Assembly (NCBI RefSeq): GCF_900519355.1
Contig: NZ_ULHE01000002.1
Coordinates: forward strand, 390,020 to 454,019
Direction: 5' to 3'
Source: Corynebacterium lactis
Lineage (GTDB): Bacteria; Actinomycetota; Actinomycetes; Mycobacteriales; Mycobacteriaceae
Length of the DNA stretch: 64,000 nucleotides
In this document: piece by piece, positions 38,167 to 46,915 of the stretch
Layout: every line of letters starts with the position of its first letter
Numbering within the stretch: the stretch's first letter is position 1
Made by a program: the position numbers and the translations under genes
The notes under the pieces: generated by a model
The model's input: the letters and a program-made list of their open reading frames with translations, nothing else
The model's database searches: none
What the model was told of the DNA's origin: nothing

Positions 38167-38218
38167 CTATCTCCCGACGGCCCTGGCAGCACTGACGCCG
38201 TGGGGAACTAGCTGACAA

Positions 38219-38947
38219 CTACATCCGCAGGTGACGCTCCAACACGTCGAGGCGGCGGGCTAGGTGCTCTTGGTCGCGCTCTCCCTCGAGCTTGTCGAGG
38301 TATTCGTCCTGCTTGTAACCAGTGGCCAGGTAGACGATTCGGGCGGCAACCTCAACAGCGTGGTCTGCGTAGCGCTCGTAGAAGCGGCTGAGCAGCGTAA
38401 TGTCCACGGTCTCGGCGGAGGAATGGGGCCAATCGTCGGAGGTGGTTAGCGTGAAAATGTGCTGGTGGATGTCGTCAATGCTGTCATCCGTGTTATCGAT
38501 CGCCAGCGCCTGCTCCACGTCGTAGTCGATGAGGACCTGGCGAGTCTCGTGCGTCATCGACTCAGACACCGACGCCATCTCTCGGAAGTAGCCCTCCACC
38601 TGCTCCGGCAGCGCCTTCGCGGGGTGGCGACGGCGAGCAATATTCGCGATGTGGACGCTCAACGCACCCATACGGGAGATGTCCTCCACGATGTAGATGC
38701 CGCTGACAATTTGACGGAGATCGCCGGCCACGGGAGCCTCGCGAGCGAGTAGGTCGAACGCGCGCTGCTCGGCATCCTTGCGGATTTCTTCCAGGCGGTC
38801 GATCTGCGAGAGTACAGTCTCCGCCGCCACCAGGTCGGCCTCAAAAAGGGCCTGGTTAGCGGTGCGGTGCATGGACTGAACATGATCGCACATGACAATC
38901 AGACTGTGCGCCAGGTTATCCATTTGTTCTCGGTAGACGGTACGCAT
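38219..38947 (-). CDS. phoU: Phosphate signalling protein PhoU
   Basis: A 242-residue all-helical protein made of two three-helix bundles. The first is MRTVYREQMDNLAHSLIVM onward. The metal-binding E/D-rich motifs are in RQIVSGIYIVEDISRMG and LLSRFYERYADHAVEVAARI. PhoU links PstB to the PhoR-type sensor and keeps the Pho regulon off when phosphate is ample. It is convergent with pstB rather than at the end of the pst operon, the arrangement known from mycobacterial phoY2. Confidence 0.95.
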   Translation of the reverse strand: MRTVYREQMDNLAHSLIVMCDHVQSMHRTANQALFEADLVAAETVLSQIDRLEEIRKDAEQRAFDLLAREAPVAGDLRQIVSGIYIVEDISRMGALSVHIANIARRRHPAKALPEQVEGYFREMASVSESMTHETRQVLIDYDVEQALAIDNTDDSIDDIHQHIFTLTTSDDWPHSSAETVDITLLSRFYERYADHAVEVAARIVYLATGYKQDEYLDKLEGERDQEHLARRLDVLERHLRM

Positions 38948-39015
38948 GCGTTAAATAATAGAACGTCTGCGTTAATTTTGCTCGCTGAGCTTCCACTGTT
39001 TCTGTGGTTGGTATG

Positions 39016-40265
39016 CTACCCGCCCGAGTGCATGATCTCGGCGCCCTCCGGCACCGTCTCGTCCTCCGGATCGTCGAGCCAGCCCTCGGGCAGCACGACC
39101 TTCGCGGGAGAGCCCTGCCGACCGCGCGCCCCGTCCGCGTCCTCGGGCAGGGCCATGGCGTTCTCGCCGTCGTAAAGCGGCGCGAGGATCTCGTCGAGTT
39201 CGGCGAGCGAGCCGACGCGGCCAGCGCCTTGCGGATCTCGCCGCCGGCCGGGTATCCGCGCAGGTACCAGGAGATGTGCTTGCGCAGGTCACGGCAGCCC
39301 TTGCGCTCACCCTCGTGCTGCACCAGGAGCTCCGCGTGCCGACGGATAATGCCCGCGACCTCGCCAAACGTCGGCGGGGCGGGGACCTCCTCGCCGCGCA
39401 GCTCGGCGGAGAGCTCGGCGAAGAGCCACGGGCGGCCCAGACAGCCGCGGCCGACGACGACGCCGTCGCAGCCCGTGGCGTCCATCATGGCGCGCGCGTC
39501 GGTGGCGGCGAAGATGTCGCCGTTGCCGAGAACCGGGATGTTTGCGAAGCCGGAGTCGACCATGTGCTCTTTCAGGCGGGCGATCTGCGACCAGTCGGCC
39601 TCGCCGGAGTAGCGCTGCGCGGCGGTGCGCGCGTGCAGGGCGACGGCCTTCGCGCCCTCTGTCGCTGCGATGCGGCCGGCGTCGAGGTGAGTGTGGTGCT
39701 CGTCGTCGATGCCGACGCGGAACTTCACGGTGACCGGGATGTCGGTGCCCTCGGTGGCCTTCACGGCGGCTGCGACGATGTTGCCGAAGAGGCGGCGCTT
39801 ATAGGGCAGCGCGGAGCCGCCGCCCTTGCGGGTGACCTTTGGCACCGGGCAGCCGAAGTTCATGTCGATGTGGTCGGCGAGGTTTTCCTCGACGATCATC
39901 TTGGCGGCTTCGTAGGTCCACTTAGGGTCGGTGGTGTAGAGCTGCAGGCTGCGCGGGTCCTCGTCGGGCGCGAAGGTGGTCATGTGCATGGTCTTCTCGT
40001 TGCGCTCGACCAGGGCGCGCGCGGTGACCATCTCGCAGACGTAGAGCCCGGAAACGGTGCCGGTGCGGGCGCGTTCCTGCTCGCGGCACAGGGTGCGGAA
40101 AGCGACGTTGGTCACGCCTGCCATCGGGGCGAGCACCACCGGCGAGGACAGCTCGAAGGGGCCGATGCGCACGGGCTCGTTGCCCGCTGCTGCGCTCGGG
40201 TTGCCGGTCGGGGCAGAGGTGGGCTTTTCGCTTAGCGTTGTTTGTGGACTCGACACGCACATCAT
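39016..40265 (-). pseudogene. dus: tRNA-dihydrouridine synthase, one-base frameshift near the C-terminus
   Basis: The start is the ATG-ATG pair at 40265/40262. The barrel domain is intact: VVLAPMAGVTNVAFRTL for FMN binding, DHIDMNFGCPVPKVTRKGG with the catalytic Cys, VTVKFRVGID, ALHARTAAQRYSG and DGVVVGRGCLGRPW. It matches the DusB type. Near 39219 the frame is lost after RGYPAGGEIRKALA. Adding one C on the coding strand restores RVGSLAELDEILAPLYDG and a stop at 39016, giving 416 residues. Only the helical C-terminal domain that grips tRNA would be lost, so the barrel would still be made. The enzyme reduces uridine in tRNA D-loops with NADPH. Confidence 0.88.
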
Positions 40266-40326
40266 TGTTGCACTGCCACGGCTCATTTTCGAATTGCTTG
40301 CCGACGCTTTCCTCCACCGGGCCCGT

Positions 40327-41937
40327 TTATCGCGGCTCGCCTGGCTCCTCGTCGTCCCTGGGATGCCGGACGATGACGATGCTGCGCAGGGGCCGCGACC
40401 CGGGCAGGTGCGTGGTGTCGCGGAGAATCTCGAGAACCGCCTCGCTTTCCAGGTGCTCGGTGGGTTCGTCGAGAAGCAGAATCGGGGCGGAGCTGACCAG
40501 CGCGCGGGCGAGGATGAGTCGGCGGCGCTGGCCCCCGGAGAGGCTGCCGTCGCCGGCGGTGAGGATGGTGTCGAGGCCCTCGGGGAGGCCGGCCACCCAG
40601 TCGGCGAGCCCGAGGCGCTGGAGAACATCGGTGATTGTGGCGTCGCCGACCTGGGGGTTTCCCACGGCGATGTTGTCGCGGACGGTGGTGGCGAAGACGT
40701 GCTCGTCCTCGGCGATGAAGCGAACCAGAGAGGGATCCGGCCGAGGGGACATGCTGCCGGATATCGGCGGAATGAGCCCGGCGAGAGTCTTCAGCAGAGT
40801 GGTCTTGCCGGTGCCGGAGGGTGCCGTGATCTCCTTGTAGGAGCCGAAGGGGAGGTCAAAGTTCCAGGGGCCGAGTGTGGATTCGCGCCCGCCGTAGCCG
40901 ACGACGAGGTCGCGCACCACCAGGTTCGGGCCGGAGCCGTCGCAGCCTCCTTCCTCAGCGCCTACGCCGACGTCCCCGGGTACTCGATGCCCCTCGGCCA
41001 ACGAATGCAGGGCCGCCTCAAAGCGTCCCAGCGTCTGCGCCGCGGCGGGTAGGGCGCCGACCGATTCGAAGGCGGCCAGCGGAATCAGCACGAGGACCGT
41101 GAGCCACTCCGGGCTGTGCGTGGCCTCCCCGGGGCCGCCCAGAAGGAGCGCGCCGACAACGACGGTCGCCACCGCCGTGAGGGCCGCGGCCCCGGTCGCG
41201 ATTGTGCTCGCCCGCCCGGCGGCCCGGCCCGAGGCCCGGTCCAGGGCCGCTATTCGGCGCGTCGATTCCTCGGCACCTCGCAGGGCTTCGTCGAGGTGGC
41301 CGCGAATGCGCAGGCCCGGGGCGTCGTAAAGCACAGCTTCGACGGCTCCGGCGTGGTCGCGCAGGGCGGAGGCTCGGGGCGCGGTCGTGGCGGAGGCGGC
41401 CCGGTAGATGAGGTACGGAGCGACGAGTCCTGCCAGCGCCAGGCCTACGGCCAGGACGGCTGCGGCGAGTGGCGCGAGTAGAGCAGCGAAAACGACTGCG
41501 AAGAGTGAGGTCGCGAGAGCGATCAGCGCCGGGATGAGGGAGCGGACGACGACGTCGGCCAGCGCGTCGATGTCGCCGCCCAGCGCGCCCGCCACCTCGG
41601 CGCGGCTGCGGCCGGCGACTCCCGGCGCGGAGGAGAACCTGCGCCACAGCGCGATGCGGGAACGCTCGGCGGTGCCCAGCGCCACGCTGTGAGCGGCCAG
41701 CCTGTCGACGTAGCGGAAGGCCGCGCGGGAGATACCCAGGGCGCGCACGGCGGTGACCGCGACCGTAATCTCCATCAGCGGAGGCATCTGCCAGGACCTC
41801 GTGATCAGCCAGGCTGACACGATGGTCAGACTCAGCGCCGAGATCAGCGTGACCGTGCCCGCGACGGTCGGCCCCACGAGCTCGCCCGGCCACACAAGTG
41901 TGCGCAGGTCGCGGATGGTTTCCCTTAAGCCGCTCAC
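40327..41937 (-). CDS. cydC: ABC transporter CydC, cytochrome bd assembly
   Basis: A 536-residue half-transporter with fused membrane and ATPase domains. Six helices fill about residues 1-300. The ATPase has Walker A APSGTGKTT near 363, signature LSGGQRRRLILARAL and Walker B ILLLDEPTEHLESE. CydC pairs with CydD to export glutathione and cysteine (or a heme-linked factor) for cytochrome bd maturation. It overlaps cydD by four bases (ATGA). As last gene of cydA-B-D-C it is probably co-transcribed with the oxidase. Confidence 0.9.
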   Translation of the reverse strand: MSGLRETIRDLRTLVWPGELVGPTVAGTVTLISALSLTIVSAWLITRSWQMPPLMEITVAVTAVRALGISRAAFRYVDRLAAHSVALGTAERSRIALWRRFSSAPGVAGRSRAEVAGALGGDIDALADVVVRSLIPALIALATSLFAVVFAALLAPLAAAVLAVGLALAGLVAPYLIYRAASATTAPRASALRDHAGAVEAVLYDAPGLRIRGHLDEALRGAEESTRRIAALDRASGRAAGRASTIATGAAALTAVATVVVGALLLGGPGEATHSPEWLTVLVLIPLAAFESVGALPAAAQTLGRFEAALHSLAEGHRVPGDVGVGAEEGGCDGSGPNLVVRDLVVGYGGRESTLGPWNFDLPFGSYKEITAPSGTGKTTLLKTLAGLIPPISGSMSPRPDPSLVRFIAEDEHVFATTVRDNIAVGNPQVGDATITDVLQRLGLADWVAGLPEGLDTILTAGDGSLSGGQRRRLILARALVSSAPILLLDEPTEHLESEAVLEILRDTTHLPGSRPLRSIVIVRHPRDDEEPGEPR

Positions 41938-43478
41938 GAGTGCACCTCCACAACGTGGTCGGCCGCGGCGATCAGCAGCGGGTCGTGGCTGGCGGCCAGC
42001 ACCGTCGCCCCGCGCCGGGCCCGAGCGCGCAGGGCCTCGATAACCTCGGCCGCGCTTGCAGAATCCAGGTGCGCCGTGGGCTCGTCGACGAGGATGAGGT
42101 CGCGGGTATCGTCGCGGAGTTCACGCTCCAGGGCTGCCCGCTGACGTTGCCCGAGCGACTTTTGCGAGCTGTCGCCGAGCGTCGCGGGATCGAGCACCGG
42201 GCGCTGCGGCACCCACGCGATGCGTCGCAGCAGGGCGTCGCCGCTGAGTGTCCCATTTCCGTCGCTGACCTGAACGATTCCCATGAGTCCCTCGTGCACG
42301 ATCCCCGCGGCCGCGAGCAACGCCGTGGTCTTGCCGACACCGTTGGGGCCTGCCAGCACCGTGAGCGCGCCGGGCAGCGCCGTGGCGGTCAGCCGCTCCG
42401 GTCGGTTGCCGTCGCGCCCAGGTGCCGTGAGCTCGCGGAACTCCACGGTCACCGGCCCCTCTGCGCGCTCGGCGCCCGCCTGGCCCGTCCCGCTTGGCGA
42501 CGCCCCCGCGCTCCCGGCCTCCACGCCGACTGGGGAGCTCAGCAGAGCCGTGACCTGGCGCGTGGAAACCAGGCCGTCCTGGGCGGCGTGGAACTTCTGG
42601 CCGACCGCGCGGACCGGCCCGTAAATTTCTGGGGCGAAAATGAGGACCGCGAGCCCGGTCGCCAGGGTGGTCGCGCCGTCGAGAAGCCGGAAGCCGATGC
42701 CCACGGCGATCAGCGCGATGGACAGGGTCGCGTGGAATTCCAGGACCATGGAGGACAGGAATGCCACGCGCAGCACCGCCATGGAGGAGGAGCGGTGCTG
42801 CGCGGACAAGCGTTGAATCTCGGCTTCGGGCGCATCGGCGATGCCGTGGGCGCGTAGCGTGGGGAGCCCCTCGACGAGGTCCATGATTTGCGCGCGGACG
42901 GTGCCGATGTCGGCGAGGCGGCGCTCGGTACGGCCCTCCGTGAGGCGGCCCACCAGCCACATGAACAGCGGAATCAGCGGCAGAGTCACGGCCGCGATGG
43001 CGAAGGAGGTCAGATCCAGCCAGGCGACCGTGGCCAGGGCGAGCGGGGTCGAAAGCGCGGCCGCGACGAGGCTCGGCAGGAATTCGGCGATGTAGACGGC
43101 GATGCCGTCGAGGCCGACGGTCAGGGTCGCCCGCCACGTACTCACATCGATGGTGCGGGGGTCGCGTAGGGCCAGGGCGCGCAGCGCGGTGCCCCGCAGA
43201 TCCGCGGTGGCCTCCGATCCCGCGGCCTGCCCGAAGCGCGCAAGTGCCCACGAACAGGCGACCTTGGTGGCTACCGCGACAACCGCGACGGTGGCGAAGA
43301 GGGGCCAATTGGGCGTAGCCTCGCCGAGCACCGCCGCCGTGGTCGACCCGATGACCAGCCCCAGCGCAATCGTCGCTGCGGTGCCGAGGGCGGTCAGCGC
43401 CCCGGAGGCGAGCACCCAGCGCCGGACAGGCGCGGATAGGCGCAGCAGTTCCGGGTCGATGGGTCCTCGCGTCGGCAT
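41934..43478 (-). CDS. cydD: ABC transporter CydD, cytochrome bd assembly
   Basis: A 514-residue half-transporter from ATG 43478 (MPTRGPIDPELLRLSAP). A much longer antisense-like extension of this frame runs over cydB and is not real. Six membrane helices are followed by an ATPase with Walker A GPNGVGKTT and Walker B LILVDEPTAHLD. The signature reads SLGQRQRAAL instead of LSGGQ, so this half may be the weaker catalytic partner of CydC. It is also short in the region between Walker A and the signature. It lies 15 bp after cydB. Confidence 0.9.
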   Translation of the reverse strand: MPTRGPIDPELLRLSAPVRRWVLASGALTALGTAATIALGLVIGSTTAAVLGEATPNWPLFATVAVVAVATKVACSWALARFGQAAGSEATADLRGTALRALALRDPRTIDVSTWRATLTVGLDGIAVYIAEFLPSLVAAALSTPLALATVAWLDLTSFAIAAVTLPLIPLFMWLVGRLTEGRTERRLADIGTVRAQIMDLVEGLPTLRAHGIADAPEAEIQRLSAQHRSSSMAVLRVAFLSSMVLEFHATLSIALIAVGIGFRLLDGATTLATGLAVLIFAPEIYGPVRAVGQKFHAAQDGLVSTRQVTALLSSPVGVEAGSAGASPSGTGQAGAERAEGPVTVEFRELTAPGRDGNRPERLTATALPGALTVLAGPNGVGKTTALLAAAGIVHEGLMGIVQVSDGNGTLSGDALLRRIAWVPQRPVLDPATLGDSSQKSLGQRQRAALERELRDDTRDLILVDEPTAHLDSASAAEVIEALRARARRGATVLAASHDPLLIAAADHVVEVHS

Positions 43479-43492
43479 AGGGGCACCGGGGC

Positions 43493-44506
43493 CTAGTCCG
43501 TCGCCGGTTCGGCCGTCAGGCGCCTGCGGAAGGACCAGTACGTCCACGCCTGGTAGGCCAGCACCAGCGGGGTCACCGCGATGGCAGCCCAGGTCATGAT
43601 TTTCAGAGTGTACGGGTTCGACGAGGAGTTCCAGATGTCCAGGCTGACCCCTCCCGGCAGGGTCGAGGGCATCAGGAACGGGTACATTGACCCGAACGCC
43701 ACCACCGTCACGGCGACCACGGCCACCGAGCTGGCGACGAACCCGAGGCCGTCGCGGCCCGCGGCGATGGCAACGACTGCCAGCGCCAGCGCCGCGGCCG
43801 CGACGACAAGCGGAATCCACACCCAGGCCTTGCCGTGGGCAAGCTGGGTCCACAGGAGGAAGGCGCTGCCCGCAATGAGCGCCGTGACGGCCGGAATCGG
43901 CATCGCGCGGCCGACGGCGTCGCGCAGCGTACCGGCCGTCTTCAGGCGCAGGAACGCGACCGCGTGCAGCGCGAACACGGCCGCAAAAGCGGCGCCGCCC
44001 AGCAGCGCGTACGGGTTCAGCAGGCCAATCAGCGTGCCGAAGCCCGAGTCCATGGTCTTGTCCGCCCCCAGCGGAACGCCGCGAATCAGGTTCGCCACCG
44101 CGACGCCCCACAGGATCGGGGGCAGCCAGGAGCCGAACACGATCGCGCCGTCACACCAGGCGCGCCAGGAGTCCTCGTGTACCTTCGAGCGCCATTCCAG
44201 GCCCACGATGCGCACAATCAGCGCTAGCAAAATGAGGAATAGGGGTAGGTAGAAGCCGGAAAACATGGACGCGTACCACTCCGGGAAGGCCGCGAACAGC
44301 GCGCCGCCCGCCGTGATCAGCCACACCTCGTTGCCGTCCCAGACGGGTCCGATCGTGCCCAGCATCGCTTTACGACGCCGCTCATCACGCCCAACGAACG
44401 GGAGCAACATTCCCACCCCGAAGTCGAAGCCCTCGAGCAGGAAGTAACCCGCGAAGAGGAAGGCGACCAGAACAAACCAAATAATCGGAAGATCTACACC
44501 GAACAT
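43493..44506 (-). CDS. cydB: Cytochrome bd ubiquinol oxidase subunit II
   Basis: A 337-residue membrane protein. It starts MFGVDLPIIWFVLVAFLFAGYFLLEGFDFGVGML, the invariant CydB N-terminus. It then has GPVWDGNEVWLITAGGALFAAFPEWY near residue 50-75 and about eight helices. It supports the heme-bearing CydA in a quinol oxidase that reduces O2 to water with high oxygen affinity. The start is nine bases after the cydA stop. Confidence 0.97.
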   Translation of the reverse strand: MFGVDLPIIWFVLVAFLFAGYFLLEGFDFGVGMLLPFVGRDERRRKAMLGTIGPVWDGNEVWLITAGGALFAAFPEWYASMFSGFYLPLFLILLALIVRIVGLEWRSKVHEDSWRAWCDGAIVFGSWLPPILWGVAVANLIRGVPLGADKTMDSGFGTLIGLLNPYALLGGAAFAAVFALHAVAFLRLKTAGTLRDAVGRAMPIPAVTALIAGSAFLLWTQLAHGKAWVWIPLVVAAAALALAVVAIAAGRDGLGFVASSVAVVAVTVVAFGSMYPFLMPSTLPGGVSLDIWNSSSNPYTLKIMTWAAIAVTPLVLAYQAWTYWSFRRRLTAEPATD

Positions 44507-44515
44507 GACTGCCGA

Positions 44516-46135
44516 CTACCTTTCTTCGCCTGCGTGGCGCGCCTGGCCAGCTGCTGCGTGGCCGGTTGCTGCTGCATGGCGAGCAGGGCGCTGCTGCGCG
44601 AATCGAACGGGGGAGGTCACCCGGGCGCCCTGCCCGGTAGCGACCGGAGCCGAGGGGCCTGGGGCCTCCGACTGCGTTGCAGAGCCTTCGGGGTCGGTGC
44701 CGAAGTTGCCGCGGTAGCCGTCGGCAGGCGGGCCGGCGATGACGGCGCGGCGAATCAACCAGAACCACACGACGGCGAGCGCCAGGTAGACCAGCGTGAA
44801 GCCAACGAGCGTGATCAGCACCGTGGCGGGCGCGTGGTCGGACACGCCCATGTCCACCGTCATGCGGATCATCTCCGTGCGGGGATCGCCGGCGTGATCC
44901 GGGTTCGGGTGTACGATCCACGGCTGTCGTCCCATCTCCGTGAAGACCCAGCCCGCGCTGTTGGCGACGAAGGGGAACGGGATGGCGGCGATGGAGCCGG
45001 CGGCGAAGATACGAGACCACCGGCCCGTCGGCACGCGACCGCGACGGGTGAAAAGCCAGGCGAAGAAGGCGATGGCGAGAGAGCCGATCATCAGGCCGAT
45101 CATCGCGCGGAAGGACCAGTAGGTGACGAATAGGTTCGGGGCGTAATTGCCGGGGCCGAACATCGCCTGGGCCTGCTCCTGCAGATCCTGCACGCCCTGC
45201 AGCGTCACCCCGCTGAACTTGCCCTCCGCGAGGAAGGGAAGCACCCAGGGCAGCTCCAGCCAGTGCGACACGGAATCACAATTATTGTGCGTGCCGACGG
45301 TGAGGATGGAGAACATCGGATCGGTCTGCGTGTGGCACAAAGACTCCGCGGAGGCCATCTTCATCGGCTGCTGGACGAACATGATTTTCGCCTGGATATC
45401 GCCGGTGATGGCGACTGCGATGGAGCTGATTACCGTCGTCCACCAGCCGACACGGGCGGTAGAGCGGAAAGTCTGCTCGTACACGGTGTTCTTCTCACCG
45501 CCGCGGCGGCTGTGGACGATCCACCAGCCGCTGACGCCGAGGACCAGGGTGCCCGCGGTGAGGAAGGAACCCGCGACGGCGTGCGGGAACGCCGCTAGCG
45601 CCGTGGGGTTGGTCAGAAGCGCGCCCAAATCGGTGAGCTCCGCGCGGTGGGTCTCCGGGTTGTAGACCGCGCCCACGGGGTGCTGCATGAAGGAGTTCGC
45701 GACGATGATGAAGTAGGCCGAGATGTTGACCGCGATGGCGACGATCCAGATCGATGCGGTGTGCGCCCAGGTGGGGATGCGTCCCCACCCGAAGATCCAC
45801 AGGCCCAGGAAAGTTGATTCCAGGAAGAACGCAATCAGTCCTTCCAGAGCTAGCGGGCCGCCGAAGACGTCGCCGATCATGCGCGAGTACTCGGACCAGT
45901 TCATGCCGAACTGGAACTCCTGGACGATGCCGGTGGCGACGCCCATAGCGAAGTTAATGATGAAGACCGTGCCGAAGAAACGGGTGGCGCGGTACCAAAT
46001 ATCTTTCTTGGTTGCGGCCCACAGCGTCTGCATGATGGCGACGAGTGGGGCAAGGCCGATGGTTAGGGGAACGAATAGGAAGTGGTAGACGGTGGTAATG
46101 CCGAACTGCCAGCGGGATATATCGACTACATCCAT
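44516..46135 (-). CDS. cydA: Cytochrome bd ubiquinol oxidase subunit I
   Basis: A 539-residue protein from ATG 46135, with GAGGAA just upstream. The longer frame to 46204 is not needed. SRWQFGITTVYHFLFVPLT near residue 7 carries the heme b595 His. NSFMQHPVGAVYNPE and the later EMGRQPWIVHPNP (the GRQPW quinol motif) are diagnostic. Nine helices are expected. The Ala/Gly/Ser-rich C-terminal tail beyond residue 490 is unusually long. It is the first gene of cydA-B-D-C, and a possible GlxR site lies about 160 bp upstream. Confidence 0.97.
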   Translation of the reverse strand: MDVVDISRWQFGITTVYHFLFVPLTIGLAPLVAIMQTLWAATKKDIWYRATRFFGTVFIINFAMGVATGIVQEFQFGMNWSEYSRMIGDVFGGPLALEGLIAFFLESTFLGLWIFGWGRIPTWAHTASIWIVAIAVNISAYFIIVANSFMQHPVGAVYNPETHRAELTDLGALLTNPTALAAFPHAVAGSFLTAGTLVLGVSGWWIVHSRRGGEKNTVYEQTFRSTARVGWWTTVISSIAVAITGDIQAKIMFVQQPMKMASAESLCHTQTDPMFSILTVGTHNNCDSVSHWLELPWVLPFLAEGKFSGVTLQGVQDLQEQAQAMFGPGNYAPNLFVTYWSFRAMIGLMIGSLAIAFFAWLFTRRGRVPTGRWSRIFAAGSIAAIPFPFVANSAGWVFTEMGRQPWIVHPNPDHAGDPRTEMIRMTVDMGVSDHAPATVLITLVGFTLVYLALAVVWFWLIRRAVIAGPPADGYRGNFGTDPEGSATQSEAPGPSAPVATGQGARVTSPVRFAQQRPARHAAATGHAAAGQARHAGEER

Positions 46136-46473
46136 GATTCCTCGACTGTGAGTGAGTTGTAGGGCAAGCGGGGAGAGGTAGGTGCCGAGACTGTGGGGCG
46201 CCAACGGGTGTCGGCGGTTTCCAGAATGCGGGGACCCGTAAACTCGCCGCTTGTATAGACAGTCGGTCGGCGCGACGGATTAGTTCCTTTGAACAATTTC
46301 ACATAGACCCGAAATAGGGGGAGGGGTATTTTTGCCTACTTCGGTTTTTCGAGGGCTGGCTTCCGGCTGGGGTCGGGTTGAGTGGGGGATTAATTGGATG
46401 ACAGTCGGATAGGTGAGAACCGGTCCACTCAATTGTTAAAAAGAGGCGGCGAGTTGATACCATGCTCCTGCAT
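46136..46473. other. Intergenic region between cydA and tRNA-Lys
   Basis: This 338-bp divergent region has no credible gene. It holds the possible GlxR site (46288), the cydA promoter, G-rich stretches near 46314, and before the tRNA a TTGTTA...GATACC pair near 46434-46460 that could be its promoter. Confidence 0.5.
46288..46303 (-). promoter_or_regulatory. Possible GlxR (CRP-family) site upstream of cydA
   Basis: On the minus strand this reads TGTGAAATTGTTCAAA. The GlxR consensus of corynebacteria is TGTGA-N6-TCACA. The left half matches fully and the right half matches 4 of 5. Its place upstream of a terminal oxidase operon fits the known GlxR regulon, but one mismatch and an altered centre keep confidence moderate. 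Confidence 0.4.
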
Positions 46474-46546
46474 GGGCCTTTAGCTCAGTTGGTAGAGCTA
46501 CGGACTTTTAATCCGCAGGTCGTGGGTTCGAGCCCCACAGGGCCCA
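46474..46546 (+). tRNA. tRNA-Lys (TTT)
   Basis: A 73-base cloverleaf with acceptor arms GGGCCTT/AGGGCCC. The anticodon loop ACTTTTAAT gives anticodon TTT (Lys). The T-arm is GTGGGTTCGAGCCCCAC. CCA is not encoded in full (ACT follows the discriminator region). A rho-independent terminator follows at 46557. Confidence 0.95.
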
Positions 46547-46556
46547 CTGTGCTTAT

Positions 46557-46593
46557 ACAAAACCCCCAGGTGATTTATCGCCTGGGGTTTTGT
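46557..46593 (+). terminator. Terminator of tRNA-Lys
   Basis: ACAAAACCCCCAGG pairs with CCTGGGGTTTTGT across a ten-base loop, with T's at the 3' side. Confidence 0.9.
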
Positions 46594-46876
46594 CGCGCCT
46601 CGGGGCCCTCGCTCGTGGCAGGCTTGGGGTCGGCGGGGATGTCGCAGGGGTCGATGAGGGGGGGGGTGGGGGATCCGGGCTTGCGCTGAACCGGGAGTGA
46701 AAAGGTGCAAAGCAAAGCGCTCTTGGTTCAGCGGAAGCCGTGATGGCTGCGCGGTTCCGTGATTGATGTGCGCCACCGTGCGCCGCCGTTGGCTGTCGTG
46801 CGTCGCTGTGGGATGTCGTGTGTTACCACGTAGCGAAGTATTTCCACCTGTCCAAATAGGGGTATTTATCGTTCAA

Positions 46877-46908
46877 GTTGCACTTGGTGCAACACCCGTA
46901 GGTATAAT
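46877..46908 (+). promoter_or_regulatory. Promoter with operator-like palindrome for the beta-helix gene
   Basis: GTTGCAC-TTG-GTGCAAC (46877-46893) is a perfect palindrome with 7-bp arms. It covers the expected -35 region of a perfect TATAAT -10 box at 46903-46908, and the ATG is seven bases further on. This is the layout of a repressor operator over a strong leaderless promoter. Confidence 0.7.
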
Positions 46909-46915
46909 AGGTGAC

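Noticed and set aside
43479..44111. N-terminal extension of the cydD frame over cydB
   Set aside because: The text upstream of MPTRGPIDP is Gly/Arg-rich nonsense antiparallel to no family and overlaps cydB on the same strand in another frame.
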